Source of the DNA: JBGSMF01 sp964651475
Lineage (GTDB): Bacteria; Chloroflexota; Anaerolineae; Fen-1058
NCBI GenBank assembly: GCA_964651475.1
Contig: CAZYXV010000009.1
Location: 88,075-152,074, forward strand
Reading direction: 5' to 3'
DNA length: 64,000 bases
Under the pieces are notes generated by a model. That model saw nothing but the letters and a program-made list of their open reading frames with translations. It was not told the origin of the DNA and ran no database searches. This document shows, piece after piece, positions 24,513 to 33,290 of this stretch. The stretch's first letter is position 1. The number at the start of each line of letters is the position of its first letter. Position numbers and translations under genes: made by a program.

Positions 24513-27068
24513 ATGAAAATCCCATTATCCTGGCTCAAAGATTACGTGGAGATTAATGTTCCAGTCGAGGACCTGGCCGAGCGGCTGACGCTGGCCGGGT
24601 TGGAAGTGGAAACGATCGAGTACATTGGCCTGGCGCCCAGGCGCCAGCCTGGCGCGCGCGCATCGGGCGCGAGCGGGCAGGCAGCGGCGCAGTTTGGCCT
24701 GGCATGGGACCGCGACAAGATCGTGGTGGGGGCGGTGCTGGAAGTAAAGCCGCATCCCAACGCCGACCGGCTGGTGCTGGCCGACGTGGATTATGGCGGG
24801 CCGCAGCCGCACACCATTGTCACTGGCGCGCCCAACCTGTTCGATTATAAAGGCCAGGGGCGCTTGGCCCGCCCGCTCAAAGTGGCATTTGCTAAAACAG
24901 GCGCGACGCTCTACGACGGCCACCAGGAGGGCCGCGTGCTGGCAACGCTCAAGCCAACCAAGATTCGCGGCGTGCCTTCGGATGCGATGGTGTGCTCGGA
25001 AAAGGAGCTGGGCATCTCGGACGAGCACGAAGGCATCATGTTCTTGCCCGACGACGCCCCGGTTGGCATGCCATTGGCCGATTACATGGGCGACGCCGTG
25101 CTGGATCTGGAAATCAAGGGCAGCTTTGGCCACTTGCAATGTGTGACGGGCATCGCGCGTGAGGCGGCCGCCCTGTTGGGCGTGCCATTGCGGCGCGACG
25201 TGCTGACGATTCTCGAACGCGCCCCGGTCGAGATCGTCGAGCAGGCCGACTTTGTCGAGCTAGAGATCGCCGACCCTGATCTGTGCCGGCGTTATTCGGC
25301 GGCACTGATCTCTGGCGTCAAGATCGGCCCCTCGCCGTTCTGGATGCAGCAGCGTTTGCTGCGCGCTGGCATGAGGCCCATCAACAACATTGTAGATATC
25401 ACCAATTACGTGATGCTGGAATTGGGCCAGCCGCTGCACGCTTTTGACTATCGCGCATTAAAAGGCAGGCCGGGCCATGGCAAGCCGGTGATTATCGTCA
25501 GGCGGGCGCGTCCCGGCGAGGTGATGACGACGCTCGACGGGCAAGTGCGACAGCTCGACCCGGAGATGCTGCTGATCACCGACGGCGGCGGGCCGGTGGC
25601 AATTGCCGGCGTGATGGGCGGGCTGGAAAGCGAAGTGGCGCCGGACACAACCGACATTTTGCTGGAAAGCGCCAATTTCGACTTTCTGAATAATCGCCGC
25701 ACGTCGCAAATGCTGGGGCTCAAGAGCGAGGCTTCTATGCGTTTTGGCAAGCGGCTCGATCCCGAACTAACGGTCAAGGCGCTGGCGCGCGCCGGGCAGT
25801 TGATGGAGCAACTGGCCGGCGGCCAGGTCAAGCCGGTCTATGGCGACCTGTACCCTGGCCGGCGCGAGCCGCCCGCCATCACACTCGACACGGCTTACGT
25901 CAATCGCCTGCTGGGCATCGAGATTCCCATTGACGAAATCGTGCGCATACTCACGGCGCTAGAGTTTAAAGTGACAAGTGACAAAGTGGCAGATAACACA
26001 TTTTCTGTGGCCGTGCCGAGCTATCGCCTCGACGTGACGCTGCCGGCGGACCTGGCCGAAGAAATTGCGCGCGTGTACGGGTACGATCGTTTCCCCTCCG
26101 CCTTGCTGTGCGACGAGTTGCCGCCTCAGCGCGATAATGCGCGCCTGGCCGGCGAGAATCGCGTGCGCGACGCGATGGTGGGCTGCGGCCTGGACGAGAT
26201 CATTACCTATTCGCTGACGACTGAGGCGCGCGAGGCGCTGCTGCCGCCGCGCGACGAGCGCCCTTATCTGCGCGTGGTTAACCCCATCGCTTCGGATAAA
26301 GTGGCGCTGAGACACACGCTGCTGGCGAGCGCGCTGGATACGGTGGCGGCTAACCTGCGCTTTGACGAGCGCGTGGCCGTGTTCGAGCTTGGCTCGGTGT
26401 ACCTGGTGAACGGGGCGAATGTCTTGCCTGACGAAAATCGCCATTTGTGTATTGCCATGACAGGCCCGCGCGAACAAGAAAGCTGGCACGCCGCCGAGCG
26501 CGCGCTGTTGGATTTCTGGGACATCAAAGGGATTGTGGAGGTCATGGTTGAGCGCCTGGGTCTCAAGGACGCTCATTATCAACCCGCCGGGCATCCCGCC
26601 TATCATACAGGGCGCGCGGCGTACTTGATGATTGGCGAGCAATGCGCGGGCGCGTTCGGCGAGTTGCATCCCCTGGTGCGCCAGGCGTTCGGTCTGCCGC
26701 ACCAGCCGGTGTGTGTGGCCGAATTTGACCTGGAGCTATTGCTCGGCCCGGCGCAGCAGGCGCGCATGTATCGGTACATCTCGCGTTTCCCGGCGGTGCG
26801 CGAAGACATTGCCGTGGTGGTGGGCGAAGACACGAGCGCCGCGCAGGTCGAGTCCGTAATCCGGCAAGCTGGCGGCGAGCTGTTGCGCGAGGCGCGCCTG
26901 TTCGACGTGTATCGCGGCCAGCAGTTGGAAAGCGGCCAAAAGAGCCTGGCTTATCGCCTGGTGTACCAGGCCGCCGACCGCACCCTGACTGACCAGGAAG
27001 CCAGCAAAATACGCGGCGCCATCGTCAAGGCGCTGGAGCGGGTGCTGGGGGCGCGGCTGCGCGCCTAG
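24513..27068 (+). CDS. pheT: Phenylalanyl-tRNA synthetase beta subunit
   Basis: The 851-residue structural and editing subunit. It starts MKIPLSWLKDYVEINVP. The tRNA-binding domain (about 65-170) contains PHPNADRLVLADVD, the B3/B4 editing region lies in the middle, B5 near 455-530 and the C-terminal anticodon-binding FDX-ACB domain at about 755-851, ending in YRLVYQAADRTLTDQEASKIR. The family is certain. A Gly/Ala/Arg-rich stretch of about 20 residues (ARRQPGARASGASG-like, residues 43-66) enlarges the usual linker before the tRNA-binding domain. The ATG follows AAAGAGGTG. It is the fourth gene of the T-box operon. Confidence 0.96.
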   Translation: MKIPLSWLKDYVEINVPVEDLAERLTLAGLEVETIEYIGLAPRRQPGARASGASGQAAAQFGLAWDRDKIVVGAVLEVKPHPNADRLVLADVDYGGPQPHTIVTGAPNLFDYKGQGRLARPLKVAFAKTGATLYDGHQEGRVLATLKPTKIRGVPSDAMVCSEKELGISDEHEGIMFLPDDAPVGMPLADYMGDAVLDLEIKGSFGHLQCVTGIAREAAALLGVPLRRDVLTILERAPVEIVEQADFVELEIADPDLCRRYSAALISGVKIGPSPFWMQQRLLRAGMRPINNIVDITNYVMLELGQPLHAFDYRALKGRPGHGKPVIIVRRARPGEVMTTLDGQVRQLDPEMLLITDGGGPVAIAGVMGGLESEVAPDTTDILLESANFDFLNNRRTSQMLGLKSEASMRFGKRLDPELTVKALARAGQLMEQLAGGQVKPVYGDLYPGRREPPAITLDTAYVNRLLGIEIPIDEIVRILTALEFKVTSDKVADNTFSVAVPSYRLDVTLPADLAEEIARVYGYDRFPSALLCDELPPQRDNARLAGENRVRDAMVGCGLDEIITYSLTTEAREALLPPRDERPYLRVVNPIASDKVALRHTLLASALDTVAANLRFDERVAVFELGSVYLVNGANVLPDENRHLCIAMTGPREQESWHAAERALLDFWDIKGIVEVMVERLGLKDAHYQPAGHPAYHTGRAAYLMIGEQCAGAFGELHPLVRQAFGLPHQPVCVAEFDLELLLGPAQQARMYRYISRFPAVREDIAVVVGEDTSAAQVESVIRQAGGELLREARLFDVYRGQQLESGQKSLAYRLVYQAADRTLTDQEASKIRGAIVKALERVLGARLRA

Positions 27069-27079
27069 AGGAACAAGCA

Positions 27080-27664
27080 TTGAGTTCGAGATTGCCTCCC
27101 ACGCCGCCGCCGTCTCAGTGGCTGTGGTTGATACGAATACTCACGCTCGTCTTGGTGATTGCCGCTGTGGTAGCTGCGTTCTACTTTCGCGACCACATCC
27201 AGGCGCTTCGACCTTACGGCTACGCGGGGGTCTTTGCCATCAGCCTGATCGGTAACGCTACATTGATTTTGCCCGTGCCCGGGCTGGCCGTCACATCCAT
27301 CATGGGGGCGGTGCTGAATCCCATCCTGGTGGGCATTGTGGCCGGCCTGGGCCAGGCCATAGGCGAAATGACGGGCTACATGGCCGGTTACAGCCTGGTG
27401 GGCGCAGGCAGCAGCCAGACTTTTCTGGACAACAACCCCCGCTATCATAAACTGGCGGCGTGGATGCGCCGCTACGGTGCGTGGACCATCTTTGTGCTGG
27501 CGGCCATTCCCAATCCGGCATTTGACGTGGCGGGATTGGTCGCTGGCGCGCTGCGCGTACCGGTGTGGAAATTCTTGCTGATGGTGGCGATGGGCGGAGC
27601 GATCAAGAACACGGCTTTTGCGTACCTGGGCCGGGTTGGCAGCGAGGTGTTCACCCATTGGTAA
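27080..27664 (+). CDS. VTT-domain (DedA/SNARE-associated-like) membrane protein
   Basis: A 194-residue membrane protein. After one N-terminal helix it has the VTT core: GYAGVFAISLIGNATLILPVPG, then GQAIGEMTGYMAGY and a final hairpin with IPNPAFDVAGLVAGALR. Many VTT/DedA proteins recycle undecaprenyl phosphate or scramble lipids, and this could suit the lipid-linked glycosyltransferases upstream, but that is inference. The start is TTG at 27080 with GAGGAA upstream, 11 bases after pheT, so it is probably the last gene of the T-box operon. A decayed copy of its 5' part lies at 45440-45480. Confidence 0.82.
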   Translation: MSSRLPPTPPPSQWLWLIRILTLVLVIAAVVAAFYFRDHIQALRPYGYAGVFAISLIGNATLILPVPGLAVTSIMGAVLNPILVGIVAGLGQAIGEMTGYMAGYSLVGAGSSQTFLDNNPRYHKLAAWMRRYGAWTIFVLAAIPNPAFDVAGLVAGALRVPVWKFLLMVAMGGAIKNTAFAYLGRVGSEVFTHW

Positions 27665-27699
27665 TGATGCAGATCAAGAATCCGCGCGCGCCTCGTCCC

Positions 27700-27732
27700 A
27701 AAGTCTCGTTTCCTTTTTCGCCAGAGTCTAGC
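27700..27732. repeat. 33-base direct repeat, copy 1
   Basis: Contains TTTCCTTTTTCGCCAGAGTC. It matches the copy at 27798-27830 in 32 of 33 positions. It follows the stop of the VTT gene. Confidence 0.7.
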
Positions 27733-27755
27733 AGGCTGTCAGAGAACCCCGCTCA

Positions 27756-27796
27756 GGCCGCCGTCCTCGGCGGCCCGCACGCGCCGGGGACGGCGC
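27756..27796. other. Two adjacent GC-rich hairpins between the direct repeats
   Basis: GGCCGCCG-TCCT-CGGCGGCC (27756-27775) is a perfect 8-bp stem with a four-base loop. GCGCCG-GGGA-CGGCGC (27781-27796) is a perfect 6-bp stem with a four-base loop. Neither is followed at once by a T run, so they are poor intrinsic terminators as drawn, but they may end or process the pheS-VTT transcript. Confidence 0.5.
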
Positions 27797-27797
27797 A

Positions 27798-27830
27798 AAA
27801 GTCCCGTTTCCTTTTTCGCCAGAGTCTAGC
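27798..27830. repeat. 33-base direct repeat, copy 2
   Basis: Second copy of the repeat at 27700-27732, differing by one C for T. It ends 15 bases before the carbamoyltransferase start, so it marks the left edge of the accessory island. Confidence 0.7.
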
Positions 27831-27845
27831 CTGGGGCCAGGATTG

Positions 27846-29558
27846 ATGAGCACTTTTATACTTGGGGTCAATGCTGCTTATCATGACTCTTCGGCGGCGT
27901 TGATTGAGGACAACCAAATCATCGCTGCGGCAGAAGAGGAGCGTTTTACTCGCGTTAAGCATGGCAAGCGTCCGAATGCGTACACAACGCACGAATTGCC
28001 GTTCCACGCGATTGATTATTGCCTGCGAGAGGCCGGGATTTACCTGGATCAAGTCCGTCACATCGCCTATTCTTTTGACCCCTCCCTGCTGCCTGCCCAC
28101 TTGATCCCGCCTGAGGGATTTCACCTGGCGCCTCATCAACCAGATTGGGCCAGGCTTTCGTTATTCTCGCACCCGGCTTTTTCGTCAAGCATTTGGAATG
28201 CTCCCCTGCTTCTTCACAAACTAGTCCCGCACCACCTGCGCGAGCGACTGGAGCTGAAAGATAAAGATAACCCGCCTTATCAATGGCATTTTGTCCCTCA
28301 CCACCTTGCTCACGCTGCGAGTTCATTTTTCCCTTCTCCCTTCTCGCAGGCTGCCATTCTCACAATGGACGGAGTAGGAGAGAGTGTTACTTCAATGGGT
28401 GGATACGGCGAGGGAACGCACATCCAAGTCATATCCCAAGTTCTCTTCCCAAACTCGCTTGGCATGCTTTACGAAAGGATCACAGCTTGCCTGGGATTCA
28501 TTCCGTCGAGCGATGAAGGCAAAGTTATGGCAATGGCATCCTTGGGGCGGCCCAGGTTCCTTGACGTTTTTCAAAAGGTAATCTGTTTCAACCAAGATGG
28601 CACTTTTACTACACGCAGTTTTGATTTCGAGCAAATCTTTGGCAAGGCACGCAAGCCAACCGAGCCATTGCAGCAAGTCCATTATGACATCGCCGCCAGC
28701 CTGCAAAAAGCGCTTGAGGCAGTGGTTGTTCAACTGGCAAGCTGGTTGCACCGCGCGACCGGCTCGACGATGTTGTGTATGGCTGGAGGAGTGGCGCTCA
28801 ATTGCGTCATGAACAGCCGGGTTCGCGCAGAGACGCCCTTTAAGGAGATTTTTATTCAACCAGCCGCCGGAGATGCCGGGACAGCTTTGGGAGCGGCGTT
28901 GTGGGTCTCTTCACAATTGGGGTACCCACGCCCCCCCAGTATGGCGCACGCTTACCTGGGGCCAGGGTATGCGGATGATAGTATCGAGGCTGAATTGAAA
29001 CGCTGGAAGCTCGGCTATCGTACAGTTGGAAATATTGTCCGCGAGGTCGCTGGTTTGCTGGCTCGACAAAAAATTGTAGGGTGGTTTCAAGGGCGGATGG
29101 AATTTGGGCCGCGCGCGTTGGGGGCGCGAAGCATCTTGGCCTCGCCGACTGATGCAGAGATGACGCAGCGACTTAACCGGCTCAAGGGACGAGAGTTCTT
29201 TCGCCCTGTGGCGCCTGTGGTGCTGGAAGAACAGATGCACCGCTACTTTGTTGGCGCGGCGACTTGTCCATTCATGTTGTTCACGTTTGACCTGATTCCC
29301 GAGATGCGTTCAATTATTCCCGCGGCTGAACACGTGGATGGCACCGCTCGCATCCAGACAGTGAACGAGTCGCAATCGCCCAGGCTATACGAACTGTTAA
29401 AAGCTTTTGGCGATTTGACGGGCATTTATGTCCTCATCAATACTTCTTTCAACACGCAGAGAGAGCCAATTGTCTGCACACCCGAAGACGCCCTGCGAAC
29501 TTTTTACGCTTCCGAGCTTGATGCGCTGGCGATAGGCAATTTTTTGATTTTGAAGTAG
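27846..29558 (+). CDS. NodU/CmcH/TobZ-family O-carbamoyltransferase
   Basis: A 570-residue enzyme of the family that transfers a carbamoyl group from carbamoyl phosphate, through carbamoyl-AMP, to a hydroxyl of a sugar or antibiotic. The Kae1-like N-terminal half shows NAAYHDSSAAL (9-19), the metal-binding HHLAHA (152-157) and LTMDGVGE with Asp175. The C-terminal half shows GRMEFGPRALGARSI and NTSFNTQREPIVC. All expected motifs are intact. It opens the plus-strand operon of the island, which also encodes glycosyltransferases and a deacetylase, so a sugar hydroxyl is a likely acceptor. ATG 27846 is preferred over the TTG just before it. Confidence 0.93.
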   Translation: MSTFILGVNAAYHDSSAALIEDNQIIAAAEEERFTRVKHGKRPNAYTTHELPFHAIDYCLREAGIYLDQVRHIAYSFDPSLLPAHLIPPEGFHLAPHQPDWARLSLFSHPAFSSSIWNAPLLLHKLVPHHLRERLELKDKDNPPYQWHFVPHHLAHAASSFFPSPFSQAAILTMDGVGESVTSMGGYGEGTHIQVISQVLFPNSLGMLYERITACLGFIPSSDEGKVMAMASLGRPRFLDVFQKVICFNQDGTFTTRSFDFEQIFGKARKPTEPLQQVHYDIAASLQKALEAVVVQLASWLHRATGSTMLCMAGGVALNCVMNSRVRAETPFKEIFIQPAAGDAGTALGAALWVSSQLGYPRPPSMAHAYLGPGYADDSIEAELKRWKLGYRTVGNIVREVAGLLARQKIVGWFQGRMEFGPRALGARSILASPTDAEMTQRLNRLKGREFFRPVAPVVLEEQMHRYFVGAATCPFMLFTFDLIPEMRSIIPAAEHVDGTARIQTVNESQSPRLYELLKAFGDLTGIYVLINTSFNTQREPIVCTPEDALRTFYASELDALAIGNFLILK

Positions 29559-29567
29559 GAGAGAGAC

Positions 29568-30731
29568 TTGCGAGTTGGCATCGTGTCAAGCGAATTTCCA
29601 CCCGCTTTTGGCGGAGTTGGTCAATCTGTCCGCAGAATTGCCAGAGGGTTGGCGAAAGCAGGCGTTGAGGTCAGCATCATCGTCTTGCCGGCAGGCAGCG
29701 ATGATACACCCAATCTTTGTCCGCCGCACCATCAGCAGGACAGTGATGGATCAGTGCAAGTATATCGGCTGCATCCTGCTGTGCGCCGGCCTCGCAAAGA
29801 CACAGACAACTCTGGCCGTGACGTTGCCTGTTTTGAGTGGCTGTGTGGTTTTGCCGTCGAGAAACAGTTGGACGTGTTGCACTGCTTCTATATTAGCCAT
29901 ACGGGGCTTATCACAGGCCTGGCGGCACGTGGATGTGGGCTGCCGTTTATAGCCAGCGTTCGCGGCAATGACCTGCACCAGGACCTCTTTGACGTTCGGC
30001 GCCTGGAGCATATTCGCTGGACTATGCAAAATGCTGACATGCTTATTTTCGTAAGCGCTTCGTCAAGCAAGCGCGCGGCCATGGTAGACCACATACAAGG
30101 ATCTGTGCGCGTCATTTGGAACAGTGTTGATCCCAACGAATTCGAGCCGGCAATCTATCCCGTTGAGATCGGTGTAGATATCTGTAGCCCTGTGATTGCC
30201 AGCGCAGGGGAATTTCGGCGCAAAAAGGGGATCGAACAACTGTTGGAAGCCTGTGCCAGGCTTGGTACACAGGTGACGCTTTTGCTGATCGGAGATTTCA
30301 GTTGGGCCGAACGCGAGTACTGGCTTCAACATGTGCTTCCGAACACAGCGCCGGCTCTGCGCCTGGTAATCACGGGAATGGTGCCGCATTCGGCGATGTT
30401 GAGATATTTTAACTTGGCCGATGTTGTCGTTTTTCCCTCAATTCACGACGGTTGCCCCAACAGTCTTCTTGAAGCAATGCTTGCTGGTCGCCCCATCCTA
30501 TGTACTCGCGCTGGAGCTATGGGAGACATCATAGACAAGAGCCATGGCGGTATCGTCGTGGAGCCTTGCTCAGCGGAGCGCTTGGCAGGCCAGATCAACT
30601 ATCTCTTGAATGACCCGGCATTGCGTCATACGCTCGGTGAACGAGGAAGAGCATTTGTCTTGGAGCAACTCACGCCGGAAATTGAGACCAGGGCATGGAT
30701 GGATTGTTATTCCAGCTTATTGGGGACTTGA
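29568..30731 (+). CDS. GT4-type glycosyltransferase
   Basis: A 387-residue GT-B enzyme with the family-4 layout: N-terminal Rossmann fold with a Gly-rich start (SEFPPAFGGVGQSVRRIARG), a sugar-nucleotide half beginning near VIASAGEFRRKKGIEQLLEA, and the acceptor/donor signature SIHDGCPNSLLEAMLAGRPIL. Donor and acceptor cannot be predicted. The start is TTG with AGGAG seven bases upstream, nine bases after the carbamoyltransferase. Confidence 0.88.
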   Translation: MRVGIVSSEFPPAFGGVGQSVRRIARGLAKAGVEVSIIVLPAGSDDTPNLCPPHHQQDSDGSVQVYRLHPAVRRPRKDTDNSGRDVACFEWLCGFAVEKQLDVLHCFYISHTGLITGLAARGCGLPFIASVRGNDLHQDLFDVRRLEHIRWTMQNADMLIFVSASSSKRAAMVDHIQGSVRVIWNSVDPNEFEPAIYPVEIGVDICSPVIASAGEFRRKKGIEQLLEACARLGTQVTLLLIGDFSWAEREYWLQHVLPNTAPALRLVITGMVPHSAMLRYFNLADVVVFPSIHDGCPNSLLEAMLAGRPILCTRAGAMGDIIDKSHGGIVVEPCSAERLAGQINYLLNDPALRHTLGERGRAFVLEQLTPEIETRAWMDCYSSLLGT

Positions 30732-30755
30732 AATAGTGAGAGTCAAGAACTGCAG

Positions 30756-32306
30756 GTGAAACAAGCTTTGTTAGTGACGGCTCACCCTGATGACGAACTC
30801 TTGTGGTTCGGCGGGACGATCCTTTTGCATGCGGATTGGGACTGGACCATTGTTTGCGCCACGTATGACGAACAATCGGCCAGGGGAAGTGATTTCAGGC
30901 AAATATGCCGCGAATTGCGCGCCCGCTACGTCCTGCTTGGCCTAGACGATGCCCCTGCGACCCTTTTGGATGAGGACGAATTGGAGGAGCGACTGAGCCA
31001 GTTTGCCTCGCTGAAGCACTGGGATCTCGTGTTCACGCACAATGCAAGCGGCGAGTATGGACATATCCATCACCGCCAGGTGAATCGAATAGTTCGAAAG
31101 CTTTGGGCAAATGTTGTCACAAGTGGATTTGGCGCCATAAACATCAATGCCGTGATTCACCTGCCCGAAGCGATTTTCATCCGCAAGAAAACGCTCTTTG
31201 ACCTTTATCAGAACGCGGGCAAAAACGCGCGTATGCGGCTATACCCCCCCTTCAAGCTGGCGTATGAGCCTTGGGTGATTCCTGAAGGCGTGACACTTGA
31301 GGCAGCAGAGAAACTCAGGCCATCCAAAACCTGGAAGGAACTCTCTGGGCTGGCAGACCTGGCACGCCGAGAGGCCGAGCATACGCATAAAATCGCGGTG
31401 CTCGCAGATACCCAAGGATGGGCGCACGACGTGATTATCAGCAACGTAAGGCGTAACCTGCCCCCTGAATTCGATCTGGACATCTTTTTTCTATACGACG
31501 GAAACTTTACTCGACAGCTCCCGGTTGCTGTAAATGAAAACGATTATGATTTGATACACCTGTTGTCGTGGCGTTACTGGCCGGCAATCAAAGATTGGGG
31601 ATACCCTCGCCACAAGCTAGTTACTACCCTGATTGGCCATCGCGAGGTTAATGTTCACAGTTCTAAATTTCTCGAAACTATGCGCCATTTCACGCGGGTT
31701 TCGGTTGTTTCTCCAAGGTTGTACAAGGAACTCGCTCCCGTTGTGCCTGATCTGTTCTTGACCCCGTGCGGGGTTGATTCACAAATCTTTTTTCCAACCT
31801 TGGAGGACATGCGGGGGGAATTCACTTTTGGCGCAGTTGGGCGAAATTATGTCGTTGAGGGCGAGTCGGATGATATAAAAGGCTGGGAAAAAATCCTGGA
31901 GCCGCTGGCCAGGGAGGTGCGCCCATTGCAGGCCCGCTATCTTCAGGTAGATAAAGCCGCTCGATTCTCTTACGAGAGCATGCCAGGCTTCTACCGCCAA
32001 TTGCATTGTTACCTTTGCGCTTCCAAGACTGAAGGGCTGCCCTTGCCTTTACTGGAGGCGGCTTCCTGTGGTTTGATCTTGCTGAGCACCGATGTTGGGA
32101 TTGCCCCTGAAATCATAACAGCAGGGCGGAATGGGAGCCTCTTGCCCAGAGAGGTGGGGGCTTTCATTCAAGCGATCCGCGAATTATCTGAGCGGCCTGA
32201 ACGTTGGGCTGCCATGGGCCAACACAGCCGGAGGGTCATCCTCAATGGGTGGGATTGGTGGAGCCTTGTCCCCAAGTGGATTGAATTTTATCGGGCGGAT
32301 TCATGA
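30756..32306 (+). CDS. Fusion of PIG-L/LmbE deacetylase and GT-B glycosyltransferase
   Basis: A 516-residue two-domain protein. Residues 1-195 form a PIG-L (LmbE-like) zinc N-deacetylase with AHPDDE at 9-14 and THNASGEYGHIHH at 94-106, which gives the usual zinc ligands His10, Asp13 and His106. Residues 200-516 form a GT-B glycosyltransferase with the C-terminal signature KTEGLPLPLLEAASCGLI. In mycothiol, GPI and several aminoglycoside pathways a glycosyltransferase adds N-acetylglucosamine and a PIG-L enzyme then removes the acetyl group. Here both steps may be on one chain. Start GTG 30756 has only a weak ribosome site. The stop overlaps the next gene by four bases. Confidence 0.85.
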   Translation: MKQALLVTAHPDDELLWFGGTILLHADWDWTIVCATYDEQSARGSDFRQICRELRARYVLLGLDDAPATLLDEDELEERLSQFASLKHWDLVFTHNASGEYGHIHHRQVNRIVRKLWANVVTSGFGAININAVIHLPEAIFIRKKTLFDLYQNAGKNARMRLYPPFKLAYEPWVIPEGVTLEAAEKLRPSKTWKELSGLADLARREAEHTHKIAVLADTQGWAHDVIISNVRRNLPPEFDLDIFFLYDGNFTRQLPVAVNENDYDLIHLLSWRYWPAIKDWGYPRHKLVTTLIGHREVNVHSSKFLETMRHFTRVSVVSPRLYKELAPVVPDLFLTPCGVDSQIFFPTLEDMRGEFTFGAVGRNYVVEGESDDIKGWEKILEPLAREVRPLQARYLQVDKAARFSYESMPGFYRQLHCYLCASKTEGLPLPLLEAASCGLILLSTDVGIAPEIITAGRNGSLLPREVGAFIQAIRELSERPERWAAMGQHSRRVILNGWDWWSLVPKWIEFYRADS

Positions 32307-33286
32307 GTGCGCAGCATTCTTTCAAAAGGCTGGTGATAGAGCCGACCTATGCTTGTAATTTGCATTGCACGCATTGCTATGTCTACCGTTCGGCCCGGGC
32401 TGCGGGGCGCATGGCCCACATACGCGATTCGCTTCCGCTTTCTTTCTGGAAAAGAGTACTGCTCAGCGCGCCAGAGGACATAACTGTTCATTTTACCGGC
32501 GGCGAGCTTTTTGAGTATCCTGAAATGTTCGGATTGCTAGAGTACACTAGCGCCCGGTTCCCCTTTACACTCTCAACCAATGGTACTCACCTGGACTTGC
32601 AGGCCTGCCAACTTTTGGCCGCTTTAGCTCCGCGCCAGGTGACTGTTTCAATTCTCGGAACCGAACCGATCCACGATGCCATCACGCACGTTCGTGGAAG
32701 CTATCGCAAGGCTACAAGCACTATTGAGTGCCTGAGCCGTCTCCTGCCAGCCGGCCGAGTTTACGTTAATTTCGTGCTGCTGCCCGAAAATGCACACGTC
32801 GTCGCCCAAGTTGTCCAACGAGTTGAGAAGCTTGGCGCGGCCAGGATGGTTATCCAACTGTTCGACCCCGCATTGAATCGCTGCGGCATCGTCGCCGGAC
32901 TAGAGCCACTCGCACCGCAAAGCCTGGATTGGTCAGGGGTTGGTTTGGCCAAACTGGCGCAAATTCTAGAAGCAATCCAACATAGAGATAGTCGAAACAT
33001 GCCAGTCTTGCTGGCTTCAGATATGACCCCTGCCGAAATTGTTGAATACATATCGGGTGGATTCGACATTAATCAATGGACCTGCGCCGAGCAATTTGAC
33101 ACGCTGCGCTGTTCACCTGCTGGCCGGGTGTACACGTGTACCGGCCTCGAGATAGGTTCCATGGAACAGCAAGGGGTTATCGAGTTATGGCAATCGCAAG
33201 CGTACACGGCTTTCAGGCAAGCTCGTATGGATGCAGCTTTAGAAAACGGCTGCTCGGGCTGCTGCAAGATACGCCGGAAAGGGTGA
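32303..33286 (+). CDS. Radical SAM enzyme with SPASM-like C-terminus
   Basis: A 327-residue protein. The 4Fe-4S site that cleaves S-adenosylmethionine is CNLHCTHC (Cys18, Cys22, Cys25). The GGE motif follows in HFTGGELFEYPEM. The last 70 residues hold further cysteines (CAEQF, CSPAGRVYTC, CSGCC) in an arrangement like the SPASM or twitch auxiliary cluster domain. Enzymes of this kind modify peptides or oxidise and dehydrogenate sugars and cyclitols. It overlaps the deacetylase/GT fusion by four bases and lies five bases before the hydrolase. Substrate unknown. Confidence 0.87.
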   Translation: MSAQHSFKRLVIEPTYACNLHCTHCYVYRSARAAGRMAHIRDSLPLSFWKRVLLSAPEDITVHFTGGELFEYPEMFGLLEYTSARFPFTLSTNGTHLDLQACQLLAALAPRQVTVSILGTEPIHDAITHVRGSYRKATSTIECLSRLLPAGRVYVNFVLLPENAHVVAQVVQRVEKLGAARMVIQLFDPALNRCGIVAGLEPLAPQSLDWSGVGLAKLAQILEAIQHRDSRNMPVLLASDMTPAEIVEYISGGFDINQWTCAEQFDTLRCSPAGRVYTCTGLEIGSMEQQGVIELWQSQAYTAFRQARMDAALENGCSGCCKIRRKG

Positions 33287-33290
33287 GTCA

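Noticed and set aside
25966..26002. A/T-richer stretch with repeated GTGACAA-like units in pheT
   Set aside because: It may be a repeat insertion, but the protein here is variable in PheT and the repeat is too short to be sure.
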